This document shows positions 1 through 9,039 of a stretch of 64,000 bases of DNA, piece by piece. The translations under genes were made by a program, and so were the position numbers. Position 1 is the stretch's first letter; each line of letters starts with the position of its first letter. The DNA is from Gaetbulibacter saemankumensis DSM 17032 (lineage in GTDB: Bacteria > Bacteroidota > Bacteroidia > Flavobacteriales > Flavobacteriaceae): the NCBI RefSeq assembly GCF_000425645.1, contig NZ_AUDV01000008.1, positions 116,998 through 180,997 of the forward strand, written 5' to 3'. The notes beneath the pieces are model-generated. The model did not search any database. It saw only the letters and a program-made list of their open reading frames with translations, and was not told where the DNA came from.

Positions 1-335
1 ACTGTAAATTTTCCAAATTTCCTTAAATATGGAGCCAAAAGTAATGCTAATAAAACATAACCACCTGTCCACCCCATCAAATAGACAGCGCCATCATAGC
101 CTGCAAAAGAAATAATTCCTGCCATAGATATAAATGATGCTGCACTCATCCAATCTGCTGCTGTGGCCATGCCATTTGCTAATGGAGAAACACCACCACC
201 TGCTACATAAAATTCTTTAGTTGACCCTGCTCTCGACCAGATAGCAATTCCAATATAAAGAGCAAATGTTACCCCTACTAAAATATAAGTCCAATTCTGT
301 ACACCAATAGTTTCAATCAAAAATATATTATTCAT
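1..335 (-). CDS. Sodium:solute symporter large subunit (SSS family, partial)
   Basis: This is the N-terminal 111 residues of a sodium/solute symporter; the rest lies beyond the left edge. The visible part begins [15 protein letters not shown], has a first membrane helix and then the [15 protein letters not shown] and [11 protein letters not shown] stretches typical of the acetate-permease-like (ActP/VC_2705) branch of the SSS family. Its ATG overlaps the stop of the upstream DUF4212 gene by 8 bases, so the two are probably translationally coupled. The family imports small carboxylates such as acetate with Na+; the actual substrate here is inferred only. The small-plus-large subunit pairing supports the VC_2705 subfamily. 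The call is strong for the family and weak for the substrate. Confidence 0.85.
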   Translation of the reverse strand, partial: MNNIFLIETIGVQNWTYILVGVTFALYIGIAIWSRAGSTKEFYVAGGGVSPLANGMATAADWMSAASFISMAGIISFAGYDGAVYLMGWTGGYVLLALLLAPYLRKFGKFT

Positions 336-582
336 CATAACCATATTTTTTATCCAGCTTATTCATAAGGCGCACATAAACGAAAATAAGAATAACAAAA
401 ACATAAATAGACCCTTGCTGAGCAAACCAGAATCCTAATTTAAAACCTCCTATTTTTATTTCATTTAAGATGTCTTTAAATAGGATACCAGCTCCATAAG
501 ACACTATAAACCATATAGCTAAAAGAAAGAGCAGATATCTAATATTTTCTTTCCAATAAGCCTTTGCATTACTTTTGGTCAT
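328..582 (-). CDS. DUF4212 small subunit of sodium:solute symporter
   Basis: An 84-residue membrane protein with two hydrophobic helices (about residues 14-32 and 50-70) separated by a short polar stretch with [21 protein letters not shown]. This arrangement and the C-terminal MNKLDKKYG are typical of DUF4212, annotated as the small subunit of VC_2705-type symporters and encoded directly before the large subunit. The 8-base overlap with the large subunit gene fits that pairing. The role of the small subunit is not known in detail; stabilising the partner is an inference. The region upstream (583-840) is an AT-rich divergent promoter region in which I saw no exact -7 box for this gene. Confidence 0.88.
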   Translation of the reverse strand: MTKSNAKAYWKENIRYLLFLLAIWFIVSYGAGILFKDILNEIKIGGFKLGFWFAQQGSIYVFVILIFVYVRLMNKLDKKYGYDE

Positions 583-840
583 AATATTATTTATTTAGTT
601 GGTTTTAAAATTGGTCATTTAATTTAAATAGAATTTTAAAAGATGTATATAAAAAATCAACATACAGAAATCAATTTACCTTAAAAAAATACTATAATTA
701 TTGCTAATATAATATTTAGACTAAGAAATACAATTACAATAATTTAGTAATTACGCTAAAACCTTACACATTAAAGAATTCTATTGGTCAGTGATTAAAG
801 TTTTCGAAGTATATTTATCCCCTTTAAAATACCTTTTTCA

Positions 841-1929
841 TTGCAAGTACAAAGATTATATTTTATTGACGCCGTTCGAGCATTCGCTATTTTAATGATG
901 CTCCAAGGTCATTTTATAGACACCTTAATCAATCCCATTTATCGAATCGAAGGTAACATGTTATACGATATATGGACTTATTTTAGAGGAATTACCGCAC
1001 CTACCTTTTTCACTATATCGGGCTTGGTATTTGCCTACTTACTTTTAAGAGCTCATGAAAAAGGAAATGATCGCGAACGTCTAAAAAGAGGTTTGTTTAG
1101 GGGGCTACTTCTTATTCTTATAGGCTACAGTCTTCGGATAAATATATTACGATGGTTATCAGGACATTTCAGCAGCTATGTTTTAGTTGTTGATGTATTG
1201 CAATGTATTGGCTTATCTCTTATACTTTTAATTGGTTTACATTCCCTATTGAAAAAACACTCTTACATTTATTCGGCAGTGTTATTAGTTATTGGCTGTT
1301 TGTGTTTTATTTCTGAGCCCATTTATCGCAATTTGGCATTTACTAATGTACCTTTGGTATTTGCTAATTATATGACCAAAGCAAACGGTTCGGTATTTAC
1401 TATACTACCTTGGTTCGGTTATACTGTATTAGGCGCATTTATTTCGACTGTATTTTTCAGGCATTCGCATCGAACTAAGTTTAAACACCTAACCATTATC
1501 ACTTTCTTTATAGTTGGTTACATTTTAATTTACCATTCCACTTGGGGCTTAACAATATTGTATAACTGGACGCATTGGGATTTGCTGATACAGTGTGCTA
1601 ATTTCAACTATTTATTCATTAGACTTGGAAATGTGTTTGTATTATTTGGATTGTTCTATACCTTTGAACACTACCTTAAACATTCCATCATAACTAAAAT
1701 TGGAAAGAAAACATTATCTATATATGTTATTCATTTCATCCTATTGTATGGAAGTTTTACAGGCTATGGTCTGAAACGCTTATGGAATAAATCCTTAGAC
1801 CCTGCGGAAGTTATTATAGGTGCTTTATTCTTTATTTTAATGGTTTGCTTTATATCCTTCCATTATGCGAAAACCAACCATTTCATTTATTCTATAATGC
1901 ATAAAATTATCACCAAATTTAAACGGTAA
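841..1929 (+). CDS. Multi-pass membrane acyltransferase-like protein (DUF1624/HGSNAT type)
   Basis: A 362-residue inner-membrane protein with about ten hydrophobic segments. The N-terminus RLYFIDAVRAFAILMMLQGHF matches the start of the heparan-alpha-glucosaminide N-acetyltransferase catalytic domain (PF07786/DUF1624), where a conserved R-A/D-R-x-(F/I) and GHF histidine region lies in the first helix. Bacterial members are thought to move acyl groups across the membrane to sugars; the substrate here is unknown. The start is TTG at 841, with no in-frame ATG before the conserved motif. A -7-like TATATTTA lies at 810-817 with a TTG at 785-787, which would give a short leader. The gene is single, divergent from the symporter pair. 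A general acyltransferase-3-like protein is the alternative. Confidence 0.7.
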   Translation: MQVQRLYFIDAVRAFAILMMLQGHFIDTLINPIYRIEGNMLYDIWTYFRGITAPTFFTISGLVFAYLLLRAHEKGNDRERLKRGLFRGLLLILIGYSLRINILRWLSGHFSSYVLVVDVLQCIGLSLILLIGLHSLLKKHSYIYSAVLLVIGCLCFISEPIYRNLAFTNVPLVFANYMTKANGSVFTILPWFGYTVLGAFISTVFFRHSHRTKFKHLTIITFFIVGYILIYHSTWGLTILYNWTHWDLLIQCANFNYLFIRLGNVFVLFGLFYTFEHYLKHSIITKIGKKTLSIYVIHFILLYGSFTGYGLKRLWNKSLDPAEVIIGALFFILMVCFISFHYAKTNHFIYSIMHKIITKFKR

Positions 1930-2021
1930 TTTTAAATATTTATTAATTTACAGTTAACCAACATTTTTTTGTAAAAATTAAAAAACTAACAAAAGTTCTA
2001 TTTTCAATACGTGGTTAAATT

Positions 2022-2029
2022 TAATTTTG
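2022..2029 (+). promoter_or_regulatory. Candidate -7 box for carbonic anhydrase gene
   Basis: TAATTTTG matches the Bacteroidota -7 consensus TAnnTTTG and sits 37 bases before the ATG. No TTG -33 element is found at the usual spacing, so the call rests on one box. Confidence 0.3.
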
Positions 2030-2066
2030 AATATCAATTCAAACTAATCTAATAAACTCGTATAAA

Positions 2067-2858
2067 ATGAAATTAAATTATTATATCTACGGCTTTATTC
2101 TTATAATTTTTACGTCTTGTAAAGACTCAAATAAAAAACTTACCCAAGAATCTAACCACCATTTAACGGAAGCTACGCATTGGAGTTATTCTGGAGAAAC
2201 TGCTCCCGAGCACTGGGCAGAACTCGAACAAGGCTCCGACTGTGATGGCCATAACCAATCACCCATAAACATCATCACAAAAGACGTGGTTGAAACCCCA
2301 ACGAAAAACCATCTAAACATTCTATACTCCCCTCAAACTTTCATCAAAAAAGTTATAAATAATGGGCACACCATACAGTTCGACTTTGAATCTGGGGATT
2401 CCATTTCCTATTTAGGAGACACCCATTATTTAAAACAAATTCACTTTCACGAACCGTCTGAACATAAAATAAATGGAATAATATACCCCATTGAAACACA
2501 CCTAGTTCATCTCAACAAGTCTGGAAATATTACGGTTTTAAGTATTCTTGGTGAAGAGGGTGAAGAAAGTCAGGTGTTCGAATTTTTAGAAAGTTTCCTT
2601 CCGCTAAAAAATGGAGAAAGTAAAGACATTCATAAAAATATTGATTTATCTAGTTTTTTCTTAAACGAAAAGCATTTTTACTCCTATACAGGTTCACTTA
2701 CAACGCCTCCATGCTGGGAAAGGGTTAATTGGGTTGTATTTAAAGAACCTATTATTCTCTCTGTAGATGAGGTAGAAAAACTAAGAAACAACATGCCCAT
2801 CAATAACTACCGTAACGAACAACCTTTAAATAACAGAATCGTTACGTTTAACTATTAA
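2067..2858 (+). CDS. Alpha-carbonic anhydrase, lipoprotein
   Basis: A 263-residue enzyme that interconverts CO2 and bicarbonate in the periplasm or at the outer surface. A lipoprotein signal ends at TSC (Cys18). The alpha-class signature is clear: HWSYSGETAPEHW near the start, NQSPINI around 63-69, and zinc ligands His126 and His128 in HFHEP and His145 in ETHLVH. Cys59 and the Cys of TPPCWE near residue 215 are placed as for the disulfide of bacterial alpha-CAs. TGSLTTPPCWE is the conserved active-site wall. The length is normal. The gene is monocistronic, with 137 bases before and 166 after it, and no operon link is visible. Confidence 0.95.
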   Translation: MKLNYYIYGFILIIFTSCKDSNKKLTQESNHHLTEATHWSYSGETAPEHWAELEQGSDCDGHNQSPINIITKDVVETPTKNHLNILYSPQTFIKKVINNGHTIQFDFESGDSISYLGDTHYLKQIHFHEPSEHKINGIIYPIETHLVHLNKSGNITVLSILGEEGEESQVFEFLESFLPLKNGESKDIHKNIDLSSFFLNEKHFYSYTGSLTTPPCWERVNWVVFKEPIILSVDEVEKLRNNMPINNYRNEQPLNNRIVTFNY

Positions 2859-3024
2859 TCAATAAAAAACATAAATAAAAACCAGTCAGAACTACTAAAA
2901 AAACTCTAGTAAATCCGACTTCCAAAATCAGGACTCAATATCTTTTGCATTATTGATTTTCAAGAAGAAAACCCTTAAATTAGCATAACACAGCATACAT
3001 TTAATTTAACGATTGCCATTAATT

Positions 3025-3927
3025 ATGGAATATATAGATTATTACAAAGTTTTAGGCGTATCAAAAAATGCAACCGAAGCTGAAATAAAAAAAGCTTATC
3101 GGAAATTGGCTCGTAAATATCATCCCGATGTAAACCCAAATGATTTAGAGGCTGAAAGAAAATTCAAAGAAATTAATGAAGCCAACGAAGTATTAAGCCA
3201 CAAAGAAAATCGAGCTAAATACGACCAATATGGTAAAGATTGGAAGCACGCCGAAGAATTTGAAAAAGCGAAAGAACAACAGCGGCAACACCAATCACAA
3301 CAAAATTATTACAGTGGTAGAAGTGGTGGATATAGTGAGGAAGATTTCTCGGATTTTTTTAGTTCTATGTTCGGTGGTGCACAGGGTGGATTTGGAGGGC
3401 GCGGACAACAAGTTCAATTTAGAGGACAAGATTTCAATGCAGAGTTACAACTAAATATAAAAGATGTTTACGAAACCCACAAACAAACACTTACTGTTAA
3501 TGGTAAAAACATACGTTTAACCATTCCGGCAGGAATTAAAGATGGTCAGGTTATAAAAATTAAAGGCTATGGAGGCGAAGGTATCAATGGCGGTCCCAAA
3601 GGTGACTTACATATAAAATTCTCAATAATAAATAACACCAATTTCAAGCGTGATGGAGATAACCTGTACGCTATGAAAAATATTGATCTCTACACTGCTA
3701 TGCTGGGTGGTGAAATCACAGTTGATACTTTTAAAGGAAAGGTGAAATTAAAAGTTGCTCCGGAAACCCAAAATGGCAATCGAGTGAAATTAAAAGGCAA
3801 AGGATTTCCTAAATACAAAAAAGAAGGTCAATTTGGTGATTTATACATTACTTATAATATAGAGCTACCTAAAAAGCTAAGCGAGCGAGAAAAAGCATTA
3901 TTTAAAGAACTTTCTAAACTAAGATAA
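3025..3927 (+). CDS. cbpA: CbpA-type DnaJ co-chaperone
   Basis: A 300-residue class II J-protein acting with DnaK. The J domain spans about residues 1-70 with the HPD motif at 33-35, followed by a Q/G/S/F-rich linker (about 75-125) containing [19 protein letters not shown], then the two beta-rich C-terminal substrate-binding domains ([18 protein letters not shown] and [18 protein letters not shown]). There is no Cys-rich zinc domain, which separates it from DnaJ proper. I take the ATG at 3025 rather than an in-frame TTG 12 bases earlier because [11 protein letters not shown] is the family start. The cbpM gene begins one base after the stop, as in other cbpAM operons; CbpM restrains CbpA in characterised species. 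Confidence 0.95.
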   Translation: MEYIDYYKVLGVSKNATEAEIKKAYRKLARKYHPDVNPNDLEAERKFKEINEANEVLSHKENRAKYDQYGKDWKHAEEFEKAKEQQRQHQSQQNYYSGRSGGYSEEDFSDFFSSMFGGAQGGFGGRGQQVQFRGQDFNAELQLNIKDVYETHKQTLTVNGKNIRLTIPAGIKDGQVIKIKGYGGEGINGGPKGDLHIKFSIINNTNFKRDGDNLYAMKNIDLYTAMLGGEITVDTFKGKVKLKVAPETQNGNRVKLKGKGFPKYKKEGQFGDLYITYNIELPKKLSEREKALFKELSKLR

Positions 3928-3928
3928 C

Positions 3929-4225
3929 ATGGCTATTCCAGAATATATTCCCATTGCTAAATTAAGTAAACACTATACGATTGAAATGGCTTTCTTTGAA
4001 AAGCTGCACAATGAAGGCTTAATAGAACTTATTACTATTGAAAAAACAACCTGTTTACATCAGGATTATCTGCATACTTTTGAAAAAATAATGCGCATAC
4101 ATAACGACCTTGATATTAATATAGAAGGTATTGATGTGGTCCTTAATTTATTAAACAAAGTAGATGAGCTACACAACGAATTGCATCAACTAAAAAGTCG
4201 TTTAAATCTTTATGAAAATGATTAA
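3929..4225 (+). CDS. cbpM: CbpM-like chaperone modulator
   Basis: A 98-residue MerR-like helical protein of the CbpM/MerR_2 family. It has an N-terminal helix-turn-helix-like part (IAKLSKHYTIEMAFFEKLHNEGL), then IRIHNDLDINIEGIDVVLNLL-type helices, ending in a short coiled coil (LHNELHQLKSRL). In known systems it binds the J domain of CbpA and inhibits it. Tight coupling to cbpA (one-base gap) supports the call. It is followed by a strong bidirectional terminator. Confidence 0.9.
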   Translation: MAIPEYIPIAKLSKHYTIEMAFFEKLHNEGLIELITIEKTTCLHQDYLHTFEKIMRIHNDLDINIEGIDVVLNLLNKVDELHNELHQLKSRLNLYEND

Positions 4226-4243
4226 TCACAATTAACTCAAAAT

Positions 4244-4274
4244 AAAAAAGGACCTTGTTACAAGGTCCTTTTTT
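4244..4274. terminator. Bidirectional rho-independent terminator
   Basis: Perfect 14-base stem AAAAAAGGACCTTG / CAAGGTCCTTTTTT with a 3-base TTA loop between the convergent cbpM and purC genes. The A/T flanks give a U-tract in both directions, so it can end both transcripts. Confidence 0.9.
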
Positions 4275-4292
4275 ATTTTATAATGTCTAAAA

Positions 4293-5243
4293 CTATTTAT
4301 TTAAATATTCTAAAACATTGGTTTCAATTCGCGATTGAATATTATTTACATCCGCCTTTACAAAGGTTTCTCCTGTAATATTTTCATATAATTCAATATA
4401 ACGTTCACTAACCGACTCGATGTACTCATCACTCATTTCCGGTAAGGTCTGTCCTTCCAACCCTTGGAAGTTATTAGATATTAACCATTGACGCACAAAT
4501 TCTTTTGACAATTGCTTTTGAGATTCTCCTTTTGCCTGTCTTTCCTCATAACCATCTGCATAGAAATAACGTGATGAATCCGGAGTATGTATCTCATCAA
4601 TCAGAACAATTTTTCCATCTTTAGTTTTTCCAAATTCGTATTTGGTATCTACTAAAATTAATCCTCTTGACGCAGCAATTTCGGTACCACGTTGAAATAG
4701 TTTGCGAGTATAATCCTCTAAAACCACATAATCTGCTTCCGATACAATGCCTTTTTTTAAAATATCTTCTCTGGAAATATCTTCATCATGGTCACCCTGC
4801 TCGGCTTTTGTTGCTGGTGTAATGATTGGTTCTGGAAAAGCATCATTTTCTTTCATACCTTCCGGCATTGGTACACCACAAAGTAAACGTTTACCTGCTT
4901 TGTATTCACGTGCGGCATGACCAGACATGTAGCCACGAATAACCATTTCTACTTTAAAAGGTTCACATAAATGCCCGACTGCCACATTAGGATCGGGAGT
5001 TGCAGTTAACCAGTTCGGCACTAGGTCTTCTGTAGCCGCCATCATCTTAGTCGCTATCTGATTTAATATTTGCCCTTTATAAGGAATTCCCTTTGGCATC
5101 ACTACATCGAAAGCCGATAAACGATCGGTAGCAATCATTACCAATTCTTTATCGTTGATATTGTAAACTTCACGAACCTTTCCTTTATAAACGTTTTTCT
5201 GTCCTGGAAAATTAAAATTGGTATCTGTAATTGTATTACTCAT
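4293..5243 (-). CDS. purC: Phosphoribosylaminoimidazole-succinocarboxamide synthase
   Basis: A 316-residue SAICAR synthetase, purine pathway step joining CAIR and aspartate with ATP. The order of motifs fits the family: [10 protein letters not shown] near residue 20, [64 protein letters not shown]. The length matches the longer, yeast-like branch common in Bacteroidota rather than the roughly 240-residue E. coli type. The gene stands alone between the terminator and a 199-base intergenic region that holds a candidate -7 box. Confidence 0.96.
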   Translation of the reverse strand: MSNTITDTNFNFPGQKNVYKGKVREVYNINDKELVMIATDRLSAFDVVMPKGIPYKGQILNQIATKMMAATEDLVPNWLTATPDPNVAVGHLCEPFKVEMVIRGYMSGHAAREYKAGKRLLCGVPMPEGMKENDAFPEPIITPATKAEQGDHDEDISREDILKKGIVSEADYVVLEDYTRKLFQRGTEIAASRGLILVDTKYEFGKTKDGKIVLIDEIHTPDSSRYFYADGYEERQAKGESQKQLSKEFVRQWLISNNFQGLEGQTLPEMSDEYIESVSERYIELYENITGETFVKADVNNIQSRIETNVLEYLNK

Positions 5244-5304
5244 TCTTTATTTATTTTGAGCATTTCACTTGGTGTAAACCACTCTTATGATTCTAAATTT
5301 TTCG

Positions 5305-5312
5305 CAAATTTA
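5305..5312 (-). promoter_or_regulatory. Candidate -7 box for purC
   Basis: On the minus strand this reads TAAATTTG, an exact TAnnTTTG match, 62 bases before the purC ATG. No TTG at the standard -33 distance is obvious, so confidence is limited. Confidence 0.35.
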
Positions 5313-5442
5313 TATAATTATATCACAAGAATAAACATTAATTCTATTAAGGCGTCCTGATCTAGTATAAAAACACATACGTTCTTATTAAAAGAGAAAA
5401 ACTATATCGGTTTTACACAGGAAACAAATCCTAAAAACACTT

Positions 5443-6396
5443 TTAATCGCGATTTTCTATACTTTTATAGGCTTCTATCACCTTTTTAACCAAACGATGA
5501 CGAATCACATCTTTATCGTCCAAAAAGATCATCCCTACCCCTTCTACATTCTTTAGAATAAGTAAAGCCTCTTTAAGTCCGGAAATAGTGCGTCTTGGTA
5601 AATCGATCTGCCCAGGGTCTCCAGTTAATAAAAATTTGGCATTTTTTCCCATACGGGTTAAAAACATTTTCATCTGGGCATGTGTGGTGTTTTGTCCTTC
5701 ATCTAGAATTACAAAAGCGTTATCCAATGTTCTACCGCGCATAAAGGCTAATGGGGCTATTTGAATGGTGCCATTTTCAATATAATGAGCTAACTTTTCA
5801 GCAGGAATCATATCACGTAAAGCATCGTATAACGGTTGCATATAAGGATCTAATTTTTCCTTTAAATCACCGGGAAGAAATCCCAAATTTTCCCCGGCCT
5901 CAACCGCAGGTCGTGTTAAAATAATTCGTTTAACCTCTTTGTTTTTTAAAGCCTGAACTGCCAATGCTACGCCCGTATAGGTCTTTCCTGTTCCTGCCGG
6001 TCCAATAGCAAAAACCATATCATTGGCACGCATGCTTTCTACTAATTTCCTCTGATTAGCCGTTTGTGCTTTTATAAGGCGACCACTAACACCGTGCACT
6101 ATTACTTCGCCGCTTTGTGCTGATGTATTATAATCTTCGCTGCTATTACTGGTAAGCACGCGTTCAATAACATTTTCGTCTAGTTTGTTGTATTTTCCAA
6201 AATGCTTTAAAAGCATGGTTATACGATGATCAAATTCTTCTAATAGTTCTTCGTCACCATATGCTTTTACTTTATTCCCTCGCGCTACTATTTTAAGCTT
6301 CGGGAAGTATTTTTTCAGGAGTTCAATGTTAACATTTTGGGCTCCAAAAAATTCTTTTGGAGTAATTTCTTCAAGTTCAATAATGATTTCGTTCAA
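5443..6396 (-). CDS. phoH: PhoH-like ATPase (YbeZ type)
   Basis: A 317-residue cytosolic P-loop ATPase. The N-terminal about 90 residues form the small KH-like domain of this family; the PhoH domain has Walker A GPAGTGKT at residues 132-139, AVQALKNKEVKRIILTRPAVEAGE after it, Walker B as VILDEGQN and the LTGDPGQIDLP sensor region. PhoH/YbeZ proteins are linked to rRNA maturation with YbeY; no ybeY gene is adjacent here. It is divergent from the SAM hydrolase gene. Confidence 0.93.
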   Translation of the reverse strand: MNEIIIELEEITPKEFFGAQNVNIELLKKYFPKLKIVARGNKVKAYGDEELLEEFDHRITMLLKHFGKYNKLDENVIERVLTSNSSEDYNTSAQSGEVIVHGVSGRLIKAQTANQRKLVESMRANDMVFAIGPAGTGKTYTGVALAVQALKNKEVKRIILTRPAVEAGENLGFLPGDLKEKLDPYMQPLYDALRDMIPAEKLAHYIENGTIQIAPLAFMRGRTLDNAFVILDEGQNTTHAQMKMFLTRMGKNAKFLLTGDPGQIDLPRRTISGLKEALLILKNVEGVGMIFLDDKDVIRHRLVKKVIEAYKSIENRD

Positions 6397-6570
6397 AGGC
6401 GTTTTTTTAGTTAATTAATAAATGACTGGTTAATTATTAACTTACCATTATATAAGTTAATGGCTTTGTTAACTGGTTTCAGTTTCTTTAATAGAGACCT
6501 TCGTAAATCTACATTTTTCAGTTAAAAAATAAAAACGAAAACAAAAAATTTATGTAGGTTTGCTCAATCC

Positions 6571-6599
6571 TTGTTTCTACTCAAAAATACATAAATTTG
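6571..6599 (+). promoter_or_regulatory. Promoter upstream of the SAM hydrolase gene
   Basis: TTG at 6571-6573, an 18-base spacer and TAAATTTG at 6592-6599 match the Bacteroidota TTG-N17-23-TAnnTTTG promoter. It lies 38 bases before the ATG at 6638 and may drive the run through gldG. Confidence 0.5.
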
Positions 6600-6637
6600 A
6601 GTGACCAAACGTTAAAAACATATCAACAATTTTGCCC

Positions 6638-7501
6638 ATGGCGATTATCACTTTAACAACTGATTTTGGAGTAAAAGATCACTTTGCTGGCGCGACAAAG
6701 GGCGCTATTTATAGTGAATTACCCGATGTTAGAATTGTTGATATCTCACATAATGTTTCACCCTTTAACATTTTAGAAGCGGCTTATATTATTCAGAATG
6801 CTTATAAAAATTTCCCGAAGGATACCATCCATATCATTGGTATAGATTCTGAATTAAATACTGAAAACAAACATATCGCATTAAAGCTAGATGACCATTA
6901 TTTTATTTGTGCCAACAATGGCATTATGAGTATGATATGTTCTGAAATTGCTCCTGAAAAAATTGTTGAAATTAATATTCACGACAAAATAAGTACCAGT
7001 TTTTCTGTATTAGATGTGTTTGTTAAAGTGGCTTGTCATATTGCACGTGGTGGAACACTTGAAGTTATAGGAAAAACAATCTCAAAAATAAAACCGATAA
7101 AAAACATTATGCCATATGTCAATGAGGATAAGACTCAAATTATTGGCAGTGTGATTTACATTGATAATTACGGAAATGTAGTAACAAACATAAAACGTAA
7201 CTTTTTTGAATCACTTCAAAAAGGACGTGAATATCAAATATCGGCACGCAATTATAAGTTCAAGAAAATTTACAGCAAATATAGTGATGTCGTAAACTTC
7301 GATAAGCCTGAAGACCAACGCCATGATGAAGGACGTGGATTAGTGGTTTTTAATTCTGGAGATTTCTTAGAAATTGCCGTTTACAAAAGTAACAGTGCCA
7401 CTGTTGGCAGTGCTTCGACACTTATGGGATTAAATCTAATGGACACGGTAAGTGTTAGCTTTATTACGAAACCTGTATTACTTAAAGGCTTTGAAAATTA
7501 A
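6638..7501 (+). CDS. SAM hydrolase / hydroxide adenosyltransferase (DUF62)
   Basis: A 287-residue member of the SAM-dependent chlorinase/fluorinase superfamily. The start MAIITLTTDFGVKDHFAGATKG carries the TTDFG substrate-binding motif; later segments (VDISHNVSPFNILEAAYII, IGIDSE, NNGIMSM, YIDNYGNVVTNI) follow the family. Without the halogenase insert such proteins hydrolyse SAM to adenosine and methionine. The ATG at 6638 is preferred over an in-frame TTG six bases earlier. It is the first gene of a closely spaced + strand run that continues into the gliding genes; the functional link, if any, is unclear. Confidence 0.88.
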   Translation: MAIITLTTDFGVKDHFAGATKGAIYSELPDVRIVDISHNVSPFNILEAAYIIQNAYKNFPKDTIHIIGIDSELNTENKHIALKLDDHYFICANNGIMSMICSEIAPEKIVEINIHDKISTSFSVLDVFVKVACHIARGGTLEVIGKTISKIKPIKNIMPYVNEDKTQIIGSVIYIDNYGNVVTNIKRNFFESLQKGREYQISARNYKFKKIYSKYSDVVNFDKPEDQRHDEGRGLVVFNSGDFLEIAVYKSNSATVGSASTLMGLNLMDTVSVSFITKPVLLKGFEN

Positions 7502-7511
7502 TAATTTGAAT

Positions 7512-7808
7512 ATGTTAATAAGAATTGTAAAAATGGGATTTTATAAAGAACACATCTGTACTTTTCTTAGTAATTTTGATGCTAATAGAGAAAAAATCAG
7601 AGCTTTTGAAGGCTGTACTTTTTTAGAGTTATATCAAGACAAACAAGAGTCAAATATATTTTTCACCTATAGTTATTGGAGAAATGAAACTGATTTAGAT
7701 AAGTATCGACAATCTGATTTGTTTAAAAATGTCTGGAGTAAAACGAAACCTTTATTCGATAGAAAACCGGAAGCCTGGAGTGTTGAAAAAATAGTCAGTT
7801 TAAATTAG
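7512..7808 (+). CDS. Putative ABM-fold (dimeric alpha/beta barrel) protein
   Basis: A small 98-residue cytosolic protein starting MLIRIVKMGFYKEH. The pattern of a first beta strand, a helix with FLSNFDANREKIRAFEGC, then ELYQDKQESNIFFTYSYWRNETDLDKYRQSDLF resembles antibiotic-biosynthesis-monooxygenase (ABM) domain proteins, in which W and the H/Y-rich strand line a small-molecule pocket. An in-frame start at 7452 would overlap the preceding gene by 50 bases and is less likely. It lies 10 bases after the SAM hydrolase gene and 29 before gldF. Substrate unknown. Confidence 0.7.
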   Translation: MLIRIVKMGFYKEHICTFLSNFDANREKIRAFEGCTFLELYQDKQESNIFFTYSYWRNETDLDKYRQSDLFKNVWSKTKPLFDRKPEAWSVEKIVSLN

Positions 7809-7837
7809 TACAAGCTTAATTAATGTAAATATTTGTA

Positions 7838-8557
7838 ATGCTAGCCATCCTTAAGAAAGAAATAAATTCGTTTTTCGCTTCCCCGATTGGATATTTAGTT
7901 ATATCCATCTTTTTAATTCTTAACGGATTGTTTTTGTGGCTGTTTAAAGGCGAGTTTAACATATTGGATTATGGCTTTGCAGATTTGTCATCATTCTTTT
8001 TATTAGCACCCTGGATTCTTATTTTTCTAATTCCTGCTATAACTATGCGTAGTTTTTCAGATGAAAAGAAACAAGGAACCTTGGAGTTATTATTAACTAA
8101 ACCCATATCGCACGCTCAAATTGTTTTAGGAAAATACTTAGGAGCCTTTATCCTTATACTCATCGCTTTAGTACCAACGCTTATATATGTATATACGATA
8201 TATCAACTTGGAAACCCAATAGGTAACTTAGATTTAGGCAGTACCATAGGTTCCTATATCGGTTTATTATTTTTAATAGCATCTTATACATCTATCGGAA
8301 TTTTCACCTCTACCCTTTCTGATAATCAAATCGTGGCATTTATTACCTCTGTATTTATTTGCTTCGCATTTTACATTGGTTTCGAAGGTGTTGCTGAATT
8401 TACCTCTAGTAGTGTTATAGATCAATTTGGCATGAGTTCGCACTATAAAAGTATAAGTCGTGGTGTTTTAGATACCCGAGATATTATATATTTCCTCAGT
8501 ATCACCGCTTTCTTTCTAATACTAACAAAATTAAACCTCAATAAAGAAAAAAAATGA
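7838..8557 (+). CDS. gldF: Gliding-motility ABC transporter permease GldF
   Basis: A 239-residue inner-membrane permease with six predicted helices. It starts MLAILKKEINSFFASPIGYLV and carries the ABC-2 signature TMRSFSDEKKQGTLELLLTKPISH, as in GldF of Flavobacterium. In that genus GldF, GldG and the ATPase GldA were found to be needed for surface gliding. The ATPase gene is not in the window. The stop overlaps the next gene (ATGA). Strong call from sequence plus gldG two genes on. Confidence 0.93.
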   Translation: MLAILKKEINSFFASPIGYLVISIFLILNGLFLWLFKGEFNILDYGFADLSSFFLLAPWILIFLIPAITMRSFSDEKKQGTLELLLTKPISHAQIVLGKYLGAFILILIALVPTLIYVYTIYQLGNPIGNLDLGSTIGSYIGLLFLIASYTSIGIFTSTLSDNQIVAFITSVFICFAFYIGFEGVAEFTSSSVIDQFGMSSHYKSISRGVLDTRDIIYFLSITAFFLILTKLNLNKEKK

Positions 8558-9039
8558 TTTTCAAGCCCAGTCTTATCATCATATTAATAATTGTTTTTAT
8601 CCTGGTTTGGCTATTTGCTAATACCATTGATAAACGGAAATGGTTAAGTTTTTTAATTAGTTTGGTTTTAACACCTATTGTTTATTTTTATGTGCTATAT
8701 CCGCTAATGAATATTTTTAGTAGCTATCATCATGAAAAACATTTCAATGTTAAAAATTGGAAAAATAGTCCTGCATTGCGCTATGAAATGAGTCATGAAA
8801 TTATTCAAGAAGAACTTTTCCTTGGAAAAGACAAACAACAAATTGAAGCATTACTTGGTAAAAGTGAATGGTATGGATGGGATGACCGTATAAAAGAAAA
8901 TTCTAAAGACATCTGGAACTACAATTTAGGCTTCAAGCCTGGAGCCTTTAATATGAATCAGGAATGTTTAGAATTGAATTTTGAAAAAAACAAAGTAGTT
9001 AAAGTAAAACAGTACCAATTAAAAAAAGAGTTTGAATAA
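8554..9039 (+). CDS. Unrecognised two-helix membrane protein with BamE/SmpA-like C-terminus
   Basis: A 161-residue protein encoded between gldF and gldG, with a 4-base overlap to gldF and an 8-base overlap to gldG. Residues about 5-22 and 32-54 are hydrophobic helices. The rest is soluble; GKDKQQIEALLGKSEW followed by a WNYNLGF strand and ECLELNFEKNKVVKVKQY looks like the helix-helix-three-strand BamE/SmpA fold (a G-x(2,3)-I-x-LLG-x-P/S pattern). I do not recognise it by name. Its tight coupling to both gld genes suggests a role in, or co-regulation with, the GldFG transporter, but a chance insertion into the operon is possible. Confidence 0.75.
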   Translation: MIFKPSLIIILIIVFILVWLFANTIDKRKWLSFLISLVLTPIVYFYVLYPLMNIFSSYHHEKHFNVKNWKNSPALRYEMSHEIIQEELFLGKDKQQIEALLGKSEWYGWDDRIKENSKDIWNYNLGFKPGAFNMNQECLELNFEKNKVVKVKQYQLKKEFE

